From Volvox africanus (Eukaryota > Chlorophyta > Chlorophyceae > Chlamydomonadales > Volvocaceae), in NCBI GenBank assembly GCA_030268105.1, contig BSDZ01000004.1:6366001-6430000 (forward strand): a stretch of DNA of 64,000 nt. Reading direction: 5' to 3'. This document shows positions 47,118-60,800 of the stretch, piece by piece. Below the pieces are notes generated by a model, which made no database searches, was not told the DNA's origin, and saw only the letters and a list, made by a program, of their open reading frames with translations. Position 1 is the stretch's first letter. Each line of letters begins with the position of its first letter. Made by a program: the position numbers and the translations under genes.

Positions 47118-48455
47118 ACCTGGCAAGGTATCGTTATGTGGTTACTGCATACGGATACGAATACGGCACGCTGGTGTCTGCATAAGATGGGGGCCGAGCC
47201 GCGCCGTGCCGTGGGGGTGGGCTGGGGTAGAGTGGGGTGGGGTGGGCGTACAGGGAGGAGGAGGAGGAGGAGGAGGAGGAGGAGGGGGAGGGGGCTAACG
47301 ATCAGTTTGGGTATTCGCAACTTGCTTGAACAACCATGTTCACATGGTCGGCGATGAGTGGAAGGACACTTGGAGACGTAGTGGGCCCCCCTAGGTCTTC
47401 AGGGCGCGGCCACAGTGCCGATTGTGGGACGGGTTGTAGATATGTTGTGGTGGAGGGTGACGCTGACGTTGAAGACGGCTGGTTTGGGAATTTGAAGCCG
47501 CGACATTCAGCAATCGCAGTGGGTTGCGTTTGGCCAGTTGGATGGTGTCATGTGTCAGGATGTGTTTTTTGTCCAATGCTTACGTAAAAGCATAAAACAA
47601 GAAATACAAAACAAAAAACATCACAACGTCAAAATTTCAAGTACTGGTGAGTCTGCGCAGCGATGCTTTACAAGTTCCTCGCCAGGAAAGACACGGAAAG
47701 ACCCGTGCAGCTGTCGCGACGTAGCACCGTTCCTCAGACACATACAGTGCCTTTACGTGCAGAGGTGCAGAGAGGTGCAGAGGTGTCAACAACAGACGTA
47801 AACGAAGTCCGGGAACAAAACCCAGGGAGAGGAAAAGGAGAGGAGGGAGAAAGGGGGGGAGGAGGAAGAAGAACCACGTGTACTCCCCACCACCACGCGT
47901 ACTCCCCACCACCACGCGTACTCCCCACCACCACGCGTACCCCCCACCACCACGCGTACTCCCCACCACCACGCGTACCCCCCACCACCACGCGTACCCC
48001 CCACCACCACGCGTACCCCCCAACACCACGCGTACGCCCCACCACCACGCGTACTCCCCACCACCACGCGTACCCCCCACTACCGAGAGGGCGATGCGGG
48101 GGCGAGGGCGCGTTCCTTTCTAACACATCCCCTCTCCCTTCTTTTCGTTATCTTCCTCGCACAGAGTCTCTCTATTCCTTTGTATAGTTCGTTACCCCTT
48201 CTGCCGCTCGTCCTGTGTAAGGCGCAAGTTCTGGTCAGGCTGGAGTGGGATGGGGCGAGGTGGAGAGGAGTGTAAGCAGCAAACCCTGTTCGGGCCCCTT
48301 TGTATCGCTGATCGTTTTCCGATCTCTGGTTTATTCTCTCCTCACGTCGCTGCCCCCCGTTGCGGCGCCAACAGCACCGACATCTATAGCCGCCGGTCCA
48401 AAGGCGAACGAGTATCCCGGCGGCGTTGAGCCCTCAGCACCGCCGCTGCCGACCG
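47118..48455. other. spacer between orphan exon and distal RING gene
   Basis: Copy of 32372-33642 with a longer GAG run and a longer 19-bp array. No supported gene. Confidence 0.5.
47876..48084. repeat. 19-bp minisatellite, distal copy (about 11 units)
   Basis: Same unit as at 33102-33254 with three or four more units, so the array has changed length since the duplication. Confidence 0.93.
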
Positions 48456-49970
48456 GCAGAAACACAACAGCCATCGCTGCAAATTCAGCCGCCGCCTCCG
48501 CAGCAACAGAAGCAGCAACAGCAGCCGGTGCCGCTGGTGCAACGGCGTCCGTTGGTGCTGCCGTGTGGCCATGCCTTCTGTGAGGGGTGCATTACCCAGT
48601 AAGTGTGCGTGTGTGTTTGTGTATATGGTGGGTGTGGTTGGGAGGATGAGGGGGGAAAGGGGAGAGAGTGACATACCATTACGTATTTACTTTGCGAGGA
48701 GTGCGGGAAACTTGGAAAGGTGTGACATACCATTAGCGAGCGCTCACGCCTTCATATACTTGCCACAATATTCTGTCTTAAAAAATTGTAACCACCGTTA
48801 TAACATCCCGGTGCCTGGTCCCCCAGGGACCCTGGGGCCTGGGGCCTCGGGAACCCTGTGCCTGGGGCCTGGGGAACCCGTGTATCATTAATTCGTATTT
48901 AAGACTGGGCATCTTACCCGGACTAACACTGCCTCCTTTCCTGCTGTATGTGTTTGTGCTGCGCGCCGCTGTCCTGTGGCTTCACAGGTGGCTAGAACAG
49001 AAGAAAGTAACCTGTCCCGTCTGCCGCAAGCCCTTCGACGAGGACGACTCTACCCCGGCGGGCGACCCACGGGACTCCGCCAACTTCCCGCGGCCGCCGC
49101 GACCCAATAACTCCAACCGCAACCCCAACACCGGCACCCAGCCGGGTCCCAGTAGCAGCACCGGCAGGCTGTCCTCTGCGACCTCCTCACCCCCAAGGCC
49201 CCCTTGCAGCGTTGATGATGAAGGCCATGATTCGTACCTGGGCACAGGGCATGGCAGCGGCGTGAGTGGTACGGTGCCGCGGCTGCGGCTGCGGTGGGCT
49301 AGCCGCCGGCGCCCTGTAAGGATGCACGGTGACCTGCTTATTGCGGAGATGATGTTCCGGTTGCGGCAGCTGCAGAGGCAGCACCCCGACTACATTAGCG
49401 CGAACATGATGCACAGCTGGGGGCAGGACCTCCAGAACGGTGGGATGGAAAGGGGAGGAGCAGAGGGGGCATCAACCGCCGGTTAATCTAGGTGTTAGGT
49501 AGATCTTGGGAAGAGGGAAGAGGGAAGGGAGTGCGGGGAAAAGGAAGCGAGAAGTCCACTCAGTATTTTGTGGGTCAACAGGTCCCTCTAGTCATTCTTT
49601 ATAGCAGCGCGTCTACAGCTGCATCATGCCTCGTTTATTAGTCTTCCCCCCTCCTAGTCCCTCCCTGTCCAGGTCCGTTGTTGTTGTCCCCGTCCTCCTT
49701 AGCCTGCCTAGCGCTTACGGTATTCGTTCTCCTCCTTCCGGCTCGGCCACGACGATACAGTACAATGTAAATATAAAGCTGTACAGCGTGTTTATTTCGT
49801 GCATTTGCGAGACCTCCACGTCATGCGACCTTGTCGTTATGTGTGGGCGGGGTTCTTCTGGTGGCCTGTCGGGTGGCCTCGCAGGTCGGGAATTCAGCGC
49901 GCAGCAGCTGTGGGAGTTCCAGCTGAGCGACCCCGCCACGCGCCGGGATCTGGCTTCCCGGGGGAGTTAG
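48456..49970 (+). CDS. RING-finger protein, putative ubiquitin E3 ligase (distal copy)
   Basis: Exons recognised: a Gln-rich piece ending at 48598, 48988-49439 and 49885-49970, in consistent phase. The RING half reads LPCGHAFCEGCITQ, joined to WLEQKKVTCPVCRKPF, with all expected Cys/His ligands of this half (Cys codon at 48588-48590). The tail reads HSWGQDLQNG joined to REFSAQQLWEFQLSDP and stops at TAG 49968-49970, earlier than in the proximal copy. Upstream, a 2-base difference from the proximal copy near 48452 shifts the frame, so the N-terminal part cannot be modelled and the first Cys pair was not found. Such proteins normally pass ubiquitin from an E2 to a substrate; the substrate here is unknown. 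It may be a living gene with unseen 5' exons or a decaying copy. Confidence 0.55.
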
Positions 49971-50040
49971 CAGGAAGCAGCATCCGCTTCGGCGGCGGCT
50001 CGACCAGAGGCGGCGGCAGCCGGGGCGGGAGTTGGTAGAG

Positions 50041-52456
50041 GCTGCCATGCCGCCAACTGTCGCCATGACCTACCAGCAATTATCAAAGGCGCGCAGCACG
50101 ACAAGTGCGGGCACAGACTGAATGTCAGCAATAAGGCTACAGGTCAACACTCTGCTTGCGTCTTGACTGCAGGCAGCGCAGCGCTTGAGCCCCAGGTAAA
50201 ATGCGTCAACTACATCATCCCATAAGCCCTTCCAGAAGATGCATGAAGGGCAGATCCGAAATTAATTAACAGACAACGACATTTCCTCTGTTGTACAATC
50301 CAACCAAATTGCTTTGATGTTATCTTCTCTGTTGAGGTTTCATGATGGCGCAACTGCGAACTGCTCCAAGCCAGTGTACCGTCGTGTGGACGTACGAACG
50401 TAAGGGTTCAACGTCGTACATTCACGTATATTCGCACATCACTATTCGCACATCACCAACACACGCATGCTGCGCAGGTTGATTCCTTACGTTCGTGTTG
50501 CGGCCACGCCTCACAAGATTGCGACGGGCATGCAAATCGGGTTAAATACACGGAAGATGCCAACACCGACACCGACTCTCCCTTGAAGTCGCCTCAAATA
50601 TTCGGGGAAGCCGTGATCTGATGCTCTTCATATACATATGCTCATTTCTCTCCAGACATACAAAACTCATTCTCTCCATTTGTACTTTACTCATCCATCT
50701 TTACCATCACTATCACCATCACAACAGCATGATATATATCTTCTCGTCTTGTAGCATTGAGAAACTTAACTTGATTTGCGGGTCCCTCCTTCAGCATGCA
50801 GGGAACGTGGGCTCCAGACCAGGTGCGATATTAGCCCATTAACCAACATCAACGGATAAACTATCAAGTCAGCACATACCATTGAAGGAATAAAAGAAAT
50901 TCCAGAGCGACATGCACGATGCAGCAAAATCGGGACCAAGTTACAGCATGCCCTCCACCCTTCCAACGTAATGACACCCTATCCAGGTGTGAGGGGATGG
51001 GTCTTTATGTCCCACCTTTTGCCTCAACACGAGTCAATTCCATTGACTCGATGTGTCCACCAAGATGCCCAGTCCCAGCCTCAAGCCCAACCAAACCCCC
51101 AGCGGCTCCCCAACCCCCCTCACCAAATATTTCTGGATGCTCTCGCTCGCTCGCATTCTCCAACCGACGTACGGCATCCTGTCCTATTAACCTCAAAAAA
51201 GTGAAGCACGTCCCTATGGTTCTCCGGGACACGGCGTGCACATTTCATGCTCCGTTCTAAACGTCATGAAGCCACAATCTGATCGACACGTGTACAACTC
51301 ATCTGCCCCCCAGGACCCAAAACCCCCAGGAGCTAGAATGTATATTTCAGGCGATCGTATAACTGTACAACAACTGCACAATCGTACAACATACAGCGAC
51401 TGCACCAGCCGTGCTTAATGAACGAAACGACAAATAACGGACGCGTTAGAGCCGCGATGGGCATGAGAGCGAGCACCACTGCTGCGTGTGGTTCTTCATA
51501 ACTTGATGACATGTATAACTTGTACGACATGTAAGCAAGGTTTAAGGTGTGCTCTTTTTCGTCCCGCCTGATTTCCCACGCCACCTGACAGCATTTTTGC
51601 CGTCATCAAATCGCCAAAGAAATGCAACTTGGATAGCCGAGAGGAGCGCGGCAGCAGAGCAGCAGGAGCAGAAGCTAGTGTACACCTCCTGGACAGAGTG
51701 GTGCAAAAGGGCCCGGCGCGACTATCGGGCCGGTCGGGCGGGACGACAGGGCGATAGCAGCTTCTCGCACCCACCCTCCTCATCCACCACCGCCTGTTAA
51801 CTTTACTCACGGCCGGCCGACATGCACAACTGCCTTTTGGTGCGTGCTCCTTCCCATTCGTTCTTCCCGGTCCGTTGCCTCCTGCTGCTTCGGATACCCA
51901 CAGATACAGATACAACCATGTGAAGAAGGTTCACCCCGTCCCGACATTAGCGATGATCAAGACCCTTTGGGAAGAACAGCACAATTCCATCGCGGCAAAC
52001 TACAACTTTAACCCACCACTACCACCACCTCCACCACTACTCCACAAGAACATCCACAACAACAACAAACGCCAAAGCAAAAAGAAACAAAGCAACTCCC
52101 CAAAATTCAACAACATCCACAACAACAGACATGGGATAACAAGAACCACTCTGCAGGTTACCGAAAGGCCACCCGTACACGCACGTGAGCGGAAGTGGCA
52201 AGGGGGGAGTGAGTATTGGACGAGCCCAGAGCCAATCCGCAGCCGGCTAGTGCAAAGTTGAATGACATAGCTGTGTCAACCAAGACATCACCTAGCTATC
52301 AGCCCGCTTACCGCGCTCTCCTTTCCTTTCCCTGCCCTCCACTTCTCCCCATGCTGTGATAACAGCTACCCACCGCCTTTCCCCAAAGCCTCACAGTACA
52401 GCAACGCACAGCCACATCGAACAAACATTATTAGTACATCAACGTGCTGCTGCACG
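50041..52456. other. spacer between RING and CTPA, distal copy
   Basis: Copy of 36288-38654. The ACACCG repeat near 50565 is reduced to about two units. No gene is supported. Confidence 0.55.
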
Positions 52457-55400
52457 TTAAGCCGGCGGTGGCAGGATGGTAGTCTGCGGCGTGCTCTGCA
52501 TCGCGACCGGCTGCACGATGTCCGATGCGACACGTGCCGCATTGGCCACTATCGCCACCTCATCACGCAGTACGTCCCGTGCAGCCACCACGCAGCTATC
52601 CCCCATCAGACTCTCCAGCAGCGCCACCTCACTGCCGGGCACCATTGGGAGCCCCGCCATGAAGCTGCTACTGCCACTGCCCTCATCGTCATCCGATGCG
52701 GGTGCACCCGGCAGCACGCACGAGTGATCCGGGACGATGCCGATGCGGTCTATTTCAGTACCGTTCGGTGTCTGGTAGCGAGCCACCGTCACGAACAGAG
52801 CGCTGCCGTCCTGAATGTATGTGAACGCATGTGTTAAGTGGAGGAGGGCGAAGGGGACATGAGAGATGGGCAGGGGCGGAAAGGAACAGATGGGAATATA
52901 TGCGGGGATTGCTGGAGTGAGTAAACGCAACAAAAACAATGAGCTAATATACGGAATGTACCAAATACCAGTAACACTTTACACCGTACCGCGACACGGT
53001 TCCCCCGGGGCGCTATGATCTGTCCTGCCAGGACCAAAGCTCCTCCCCGTCCTGCTGCCCCCCCCCACATAAGGTGGGATTATCTGTCCCATGGGTCCGT
53101 TAGTTGTGTATTCTGAACATTCCTTGCCAAGCCATCAGCCATCAGCCATCAGCCCCACCACGCACCTGCAGCTCAAACACGGACTGGATCTTGCCCTTGC
53201 CGTACGTGTTGGTATCGCCCAAGATCACTGCCCGGTGGTTATCGTGCAGCGCCCCGGACAGGATTTCGGCAGCGGAGGCCGATCTGCTGTTAACGAGCAC
53301 AGCCAGAGGACGGTGGGTGAGAGCTGATCCCGGAGCGTCCACCAGCTGTGACTGAATTTCATCAGGCTGCAGATCGACATCATCGGCAACAGCAGAGAAT
53401 GGCATCGCCAATCGCAGAGAGTGGAATGAAGGCCTGTTTCTCACAACCAATGTGGTATAAGCCCTCCCGCCCCCCTTTCCCCGCCCCCTCTTCCCGTTCC
53501 CTTTCCCCCCGACCATTCCTCCCCGCATGCGATCCACCTCACCTCGCGGCCAGAGACGTTGAAGACCACAGGGCTCCCATCCAGCCAGAGCCGGGCGATG
53601 TCAATGGAGGAGCGCACCAGACCACCAGGATTGTTGCGCAGATCCAAGATGTACGACGATGCACCGGCGGCCTGGAGTTGACGGGATAACGACAGAAGGA
53701 AAAGAAGTCACTGATAAAAAGGCTTTCATTTAACGCACGGATCTGCACGGATATGAGGACGTCATAAAGGCCGTCCGAAAACATCATTTATACAATTATG
53801 ATCCAATAATTCAAATCTCACCTCCAGCTCCTGGATTGCTTCGCGCATCTCCGCAGCGGCGTTGGAGGAAAATGACGTAAGTCGCAAGTAACCGATGGGT
53901 CCATCTGGTTGCCGTACGCGGCCGTCCATTCCCACCGGCATCAGGGCACCAGTGCCGGGGGGGAGTGCCGGCGGCGGCAATGCGGCGAAGAACAGGGGGC
54001 TCAGCTGGACACGCTCACGGCGGAGAGACACCTCGCGGTATTCCACAGCGGGAAGCGGCTCCGGGCGGGCGGGAACACCGGGGATGCCGCCAGTGCGTCG
54101 TGCCAGCCGCACGCGCACCTCTGTGCCGCCACGGCCCCTCAGCAGCCGCGCGGCCTTCTCGCCGTTCCATCCCTAAGGAGTGCAGCGCGGGGGCAGAGAG
54201 TAGTGTGAGGGATGGGAGGAAGGGGGAGGGGAAGGGGAAAGGAGCAGGAATGACCACTTTCTGCTTAATTGAGATCAGGCCATCAAGCCTCACAAGGAGT
54301 GAACGAGCGTTTATGCTCAACTGCCCCAACCGAACTGCACCGACCGACAAAGGAGACCAAGAGATCCGACCAGGCCGAGATCGTTACACCCCTCTCCTCA
54401 CCCCCCTCCCCTCTCCACGTCCCTCCTCCACACCCACCTCCATCGACATCCCGTTAATTGAGGTAACCTCGTCGCCGGGTAGGATGCCCGCTCTGTCCGC
54501 GGGTCCCCCCTTAATGGGTGCAAGGACCAGCAAGTGGCCGTTGATGGGCTCGTTGGCAATCAGCATGCCTACACCCTGGAGCTCCCCGTCGCTAGATACC
54601 CGGAAGGCCGCGTACTCCCTGGTGGGCCGGGTAGGGGCGGGTCGTGGAGTGAGTGAGGGAATGACGGGGATGTGGGGATGACGGGAAATCTCGGGCTGTA
54701 GGGGTCAGGGAATGACAGGGATGTAGGGAATATGGGCCTGTAGGTGGGCATGGGGCCGGGAATGAAGGATGTGGGTAGCCAAGCAGGGCGGGGTGGGGTG
54801 GGGAGGAGCTGGGTAGGGTAAGGGGTAGAGGTGGGGGAGGAATGTTGCGGAATTCCTAAAAACACATGGTGCAAGAGGACTCCGGGACCAGTCAAGCACC
54901 GGTGCAAGAGAGCACTCGAGACTCGAGACGCGGGAACATCAGCAGCAATGCGCTCATACACAGCGCACACGAAGAAATAGAGAAGGATGGTGGAAAACGC
55001 GTCTCAATTACATACACAACTGCAATAGTATGCGGTTTGCAAATGAAGCCTCCAGGACCCTGAAAACCCATAACCCACATCGACTGTACTGATGCGTGCA
55101 TGGTGAGAGCTCCACGCCCCAACCCCTCCCTTGACCCCTTCCCCTTCCCCGGCTCCTTACTCGGGTGGCACCCGCCGTGTGTACGGATCCCCCAGGTCCT
55201 CCAGCATGCGACTGATCTCCCCAAAGGCCTCGGAGGAGGACGAAGAGCTGTAGGCAGTCATCATGTGATCACGCAGTTCCGACTCCCAATCATGACCGTT
55301 GAAGGAGGGGTCTACGAAGGCCTGACCCACGATAGTCCAGGCTTCCACCAGGGTGCGCTGCGCCGCGAAAATCGAGGGGTCGGTGGAGGCAGGGAGGCTG

Positions 55401-56440
55401 CAAGGGAAAGGAGAACGGAAGGCAGGGAGGAGAGGGAAAGGCGGATGGTGGGTAAAGGAGTGAGCAGGATTAAGATGTGCCCAGGGACCCAGCACGGGGA
55501 GGAGCGAATTGTGCGGTGGTGTGGATGGGAGGAGGTTTTGGGTAAAGGAGGTTATGTTTGTAGGCCGAAAGGGACAATCCTGCCTTGTTGTGGGAGATAA
55601 TTGAATATACGAAAAGACCCACCGAGCGGATTAATAGGTCGATGTACGTTATTTCGAAAGTCAACATTTAAAAGTGGTGCGATGGCGACAAGCCGCTTGC
55701 GAAAACTGAGAGCTTGCAGCGGCTTAAACACTGTAGTCAATCAATTTTAATATGAAACTTTCGACGTGAAGTCCTAAGTAAAAAAATGTGTAGAGCGAAA
55801 AGACCCATGTCGATGTGGTCATGAACCATTTCGAAAGACAGGCTAATAAGACCCCCAATGAACACGAACGTACTCCTTCTGAATTATGGCTTGGTAAAGC
55901 TTGACAGTTACGCAACTGTTGCGTTTGAATAAAATAGCAGCCAACAAGGGTTTTGAGACCGCGTGAATATATCAAGGCACGCACAATATGCGCACAATTT
56001 GAACAGGAAAAATAATGAGGAGAATAAGCAGGCTCAAGGCATGCTGGATGAGGTAGCTGAAAATAAAACGACTTGTGTCGGCAACCCTTACCGGACAAGC
56101 TCCGACGCAGCCAATGCTGGGCTTAATATAAGAGAGAGCGCCGTTGTAGTGCCCAAGGCCGCAGCTGCAATTCGCTTTGCGAAGTCCTTGAAATCTGGAC
56201 CGTCGCGGGCCGACGACCACACAGTGTCGACCACTCCGGCATTGGAGACACCAAGAGACACCCATGGCAAGCTAATACGAGTGACTTACCCCATACGTCA
56301 CTTGTATTCTTGACAGAACTGATGTCCTTGGGGACGGCTTGAGGAAGCCACACTCTGGCGGGAGCCACCCGCCTTTCCTGACAACGAAGACTAGCTGGTG
56401 CATTTTTATGAGTAATCCTTTGCGTGACGAGGGAGCGCAT
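52457..56440 (-). CDS. CTPA: C-terminal processing protease, thylakoid lumen (peptidase S41)
   Basis: Serine/lysine protease family that trims the C-terminal extension of the photosystem II D1 precursor. Eight exons fit exactly in phase: 56440-56290, 56233-56092, 55397-55161, 54618-54438, 54172-53822, 53671-53543, 53366-53166 and 52810-52457, 581 residues. A Ser/Arg/Ala-rich start (MRSLVTQRI) is followed by a lumen-type signal (KRIAAAALGTTTALSLILSP then ALA). Next come the N-terminal helices (VEAWTIVGQAFVDPSFNG; LEDLGDPYTR), a PDZ domain (GGPADRAGILPGDEVTSING), then YILDLRNNPGGLV, the nucleophile region (SASAAEILSGAL) and the lysine region (YGKGKIQSVFEL). At 53283-53285 the codon is AGA (Arg) where the proximal fragment and the family have Gly just before the nucleophile segment. 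Intron 1 is only 56 bases. A partial duplicate lies at 38655-40145. Confidence 0.92.
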
Positions 56441-57802
56441 TCTGAGTAACGAGTGTCAACAGCCACAACAGACGCTTTGAAGCGTTAGGAGCCCAAACAG
56501 AAATGAGCCCAGCCAAATTAACGAAATGATTACGTTATGGGAACTAAGTTCAATACAACAATAAAATTTGTCTTAGTGGCAACCAACATATTGTGTGTGG
56601 TGGCCTCTGCAGCTCCGGAACCGTGAGGCAACGGTCAAATTTTCGTTATGATTACGGACCAGACACACTACAATTTATAACGCAGTTTCAATTTGAATCT
56701 TAATTACAGCGAATTTTGCCGGGGATACTTCATCTGTTTCAGTGCCGGTGGTGCCATAAGGTATCGGTCCGCGGTGTCTTGGCAAATGGCGAGCTACGCA
56801 TGAAGTTACAAGCCTGAACTCCAGTTCTTGTTAGCCATAAATCGATTTCCCGCTGTTCAGACTGATACTGCAGCCTAATTTCAACCTGACGCTTAGGCCC
56901 TTATCACACAACTTCATGATTCACAGAGCCACTCAGGATGCTCTGTCACAAGTTTGACAGCGTTCCAAACCCAAATCGACGTATTTCCCACTACGCGCCC
57001 AGCAATATCCAGGCAGTTACAAACAAGTTTCGGCGCTGGCGACGCGGCAGGTGTAATAAAACGGGGTCTCGAACAGGGGCTTGCTCGTTACAGCAGTGAA
57101 ATTTTGGAAATGAGCTTAAGGTGTTGGTGTTCGGTGTTGACGTCCTTTAGAGCGTGAACTTGTATGGTGCCCTGGACGAATCAAAACCAAGTCGGCATAT
57201 CCACAAACTTTTGGTGAATTGCTCTATCATGCAATTACGCACAACATCATCGGACAGTTTTAGCTGAGGATGGCGCGTTGTTCTATGAGAGGCCGCAGTT
57301 GTTTGCCTTACAAGACAAAACACGACGGCATGTCCTCGGCCTCTCTTTGAGCACCATCATAAGGTTGCCTCTCAAAACAATAAGACCTGCACCAGTAGTA
57401 CACTACCAACGCTTGATTGGAATCCTGTGACAGGAATCATGTTTTTCCTACAACCCACCATTGCCTGTCAAACCCCACCTCCCTTTCCCCCCAAAATGCA
57501 TGACGCCGTTGCCTGTCAACAGCAGAGCCCTCCAACGGGGCAGTACCCCCATTTAGGGTACTTATAAAGTGCTTCGACGAGCTACCGTATTACAACGAGC
57601 CGGCTCATGCCACCTGCACTTCAGGACTCCCAGAATTATGATAAAAGGTAGCATCGGGCACGCAGCAAGAACATACCTCCTCACGCGCTCCTCACGCACG
57701 CCAAATATAAATAAATAACACATTTTTTCGTTCCCCATCACCCCCTAAGCTGCTAAAGCTCCGCTGCATGTGCCAGACGGTGCCTCCAGGCCCCCCCAAA
57801 AC
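56441..57802. other. intergenic region between CTPA and IMP4
   Basis: Both flanking genes are on the minus strand, so this holds the CTPA promoter and the IMP4 3' UTR. A minus-strand TGTAA near 57589-57593 lies about 210 bases after the IMP4 stop. No open frame is convincing. Confidence 0.5.
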
Positions 57803-60800
57803 TCATTTTTTCCTTGCCCCTTTGGCCCCAGCCTTGGCGATCCCTGTCCTTACCTTGCCGCCACCGCCGCCGCCCCCACCAACAACCCCCGAGGTACCGA
57901 CGCCTACTCCGCCCCTTTTGTCTGCGTCATAGCCTGACATCTTGGCCTTTTTGGCGCTACGGGTGTAGGCTCGCAACACCCACTCGTTCTCTACGTGAGA
58001 CTGATCCATAGTGCCCAATTTGATTTGGTAAAGCTTCAGCTCGAAGCGGGGTCCACACTGAAGGGGCGCCAACGTAATGGGGCGGGAGCGTGTATAGGAA
58101 TGTCAGATGGCTGTTTGAAAGTCTATGCTACTTGGAAGATCCTTAGTTAGGTGCTATCCGTCCATTTCTTCAATGTGCGAATACCACACGAATGAAAGCA
58201 ACTCGATATATAGTTACAATGAGAAGCATCAGCCAGGACCCAACGTAAATGTAGTAAGTGTATCTGCGTACATCTCTCTTCCTCTTAATAAATATTTTAT
58301 ATATAGTAATCATACTAATACTAAATAGGAAATATAAATTATATGTACCAATAAAGTGGTGGAGTAAAAACGTTTCCCGAAATATAATTCAAGGAAAGGG
58401 CTTAGCCCCGCTAAAATAATTGGCGGCTCCCAATCCCTTTTTCGAAGGTGATAGTCAACCCTTTCTCCGCCGCAATAGTCAGTCCGGCCCCTACGACGCT
58501 TGCCTCTGTCAATTCGATGCTGCTGGTGCCCTTGGGCTGTATGTAGGTGTGGTGGCGGAAAGATATGTAGTCGTTGCGGTTGGCGAACGTCACCAAGCGC
58601 TTGGCGTCGTCCTGCGTGGATTCGTAAAAGCGAGTTAAACTGAAGCGAAGCGAACATATGAGTGCGGGGAAGATGCCGAATACCCTATCCGCCAACTGGG
58701 GATAACATTATACCAAGCCAGAGGGTCAAAAAGCCCTGGTCCAAGGGCAGGGTACTGCGGCACGTGATGGAGGCACGGGAGACGGCCCAGCGGCGTCACA
58801 ACTGGCTGAAAGGCCGACCGCACCCCACCACACCGCACCTTGGGCACCGGAAACAGGTGCTTGAGAATGTTAGCGGTTCGTTGCCCAAGCTTGGCGCCCA
58901 GGTTGTCGATAATTAGGTGTGGGTAGGCCTCGGAGATGGTCCCAACCTGGCGCAGGGGGGCCAGGGGGGTCGAGGATTGGGGTCGAGAGAGGAAGTGGCT
59001 TTGGAAAGAGGAAGTGGGGTGAGGCGGGTCGGGTTTAGGGAGCAAGTGAGAGCGGGGTTACGGGGGAGGGCGAAATGGCTAAAGCTGAAGCTGAAGCCCA
59101 GTAAGCTGTAATGTACCAGCTATCTATGAGTCTTGGGGGCGAGTTTGTGTTGGCGATATCAGGCCGCTGTTGGCGGGGACGAGATCGCAGAGACCCGATA
59201 CCCGGGTGGGTAATCCTCCGATTGGGATGTGACGTCTTAGTCACGATACCACCCTGCCATCCAAGGAGGTTCCAAACCACTGCCCACACTGCTTGGTCTT
59301 CACACACCATCCCACGCGCGCGCACCTCCTTCTTTTGGCCGATGTCGTGTCGCAACACAGTGTTGAAAACCCCGAAGTAGGCGGTGGGGCCATATGGCAA
59401 GTGGCACACCACCATGCCGTCTGCGTCCCGGTGCACGTGCAGGTAGGAGGTAAAGAGGTAACAATAGCGTGGGATGAGAAGGCGTGCGAGAGTCCGGATG
59501 AGGTGGTGAGGCCACCGGGCGGGGGATGGAAGGGGTTAAATACAAAAATTTCCTTTCAAAGTCGGAAAAGATAAAAATTGAAGCTGGCGACCAGTAGGGA
59601 TCAACACAGTGGATGCTATAAGGAAGGAAGTAACCACATGAGTCCCCCGGTCCTTACCCGGCTCTCCTCGATGTTCATGGAGCACCACAATGTCGGTGAA
59701 GTCATGGTTCCGACACGAGTCCACGAGCTCCTTCAGGACGAGGCCACCACGGTTGATGCGCTGACTGTTGGGAATCACCAGCTTCATCTCCTGCAAAACA
59801 TAGGGCGGGCTTGCCAGGAAAAGTGTGAGAAAAAGAGGGGAAAGAGAGAGAGAAGAAAGAGAAAGAGAGAGAGAGAAGAAAGAGAAAGAGAGAGAAAAAG
59901 AGAATGCAACGGTGCGAGCGAGAGGACGGTACCGTACTCCTCCGTGCCGCACATTGACGGTTCCGTTCCTATTTCCTCCCCCACCCTTACCTTCGCGAAC
60001 TGTGTTAAGCGACTGGAGGGGTCCCGGCTGGTCGTGATGAGGATCTTGGGGTCTACCTCCCCGGCATGCGCGTACTCGTCATCCACATGACTGCGTGATT
60101 TGTGGGTGCGGGTGGTTGAGGGTCTCAAGGCAGGTCCCAGAATGCACACAAGGGCAGGATAGAAGGAAAACTTCAACACAACGGTAGAGGGGTAAAGCTA
60201 CAACTTCGCTCTGTCACATATACACACATCTATGTATGTATATACATGTGTGTGAGTGATCAAATGTAATTGAAGGACGATTCCAAAGAGACATTCTTAG
60301 TTGGGGCGGTAGGCAGGGAGGCAGGAAAGGGGACCCGCCAAGCATTAGGGTTCAGCAACTTCTACTCACATCTTCGTAATGTAATAAAAAGACATATAGA
60401 TAGTCCGTGTGCCTCTGATTAAAAGACGGTCAGCCCTTGAGAATTAGGGTTTGCATTGGAGGTGCTAAGCAAGAAGGAGGAAGCATTAGAAGGGTGAATT
60501 TCCGGAACCTCGCGGCAACCAAAATCATTGGTCCGAAGGTAATGGACAAACGACATGGCAGCTGCACGGGGTTCCAGAAGCGCACGGGGTCTGGTTTACC
60601 TCCGCGGCACTGCCGTGTTGTCATCCTCAAGCTCTACCTCCCGGCGAAGTCCCGCCTCATCGCGTCGAAGTTCGTTGGGGATCGGCTTGCCCTCTGGCGG
60701 GAGTTGGCGGGAGGAGAAAGGGGCAATAGGAAAGGGAAGTGGGAATACGGGTTATGCCTGTAAATCAATCCATGGGAGACCAGATGCGTCACAGTATCAG

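Larger units (their letters stand above)
46631..53946. repeat. segmental duplication, block A' (distal copy)
   Basis: Partner of 31885-40145. Beyond 53946 the sequence continues into the rest of CTPA, while block A switches to IMP4-derived DNA. It lacks the 1.08-kb segment 35209-36287 but has an extra 63 bases near 52060-52120 bounded by a short direct repeat (AACATCCACAACAACA). Confidence 0.95.
53947..60475. other. 6.5-kb segment absent from the proximal copy
   Basis: Present only here. It contains the 5' exons of CTPA, the intergenic region and IMP4 exons 3-8. In the proximal copy its two edges are joined directly (CGGCATCAGG to AGGAGGAAGC) with essentially no homology at the join. Confidence 0.88.
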
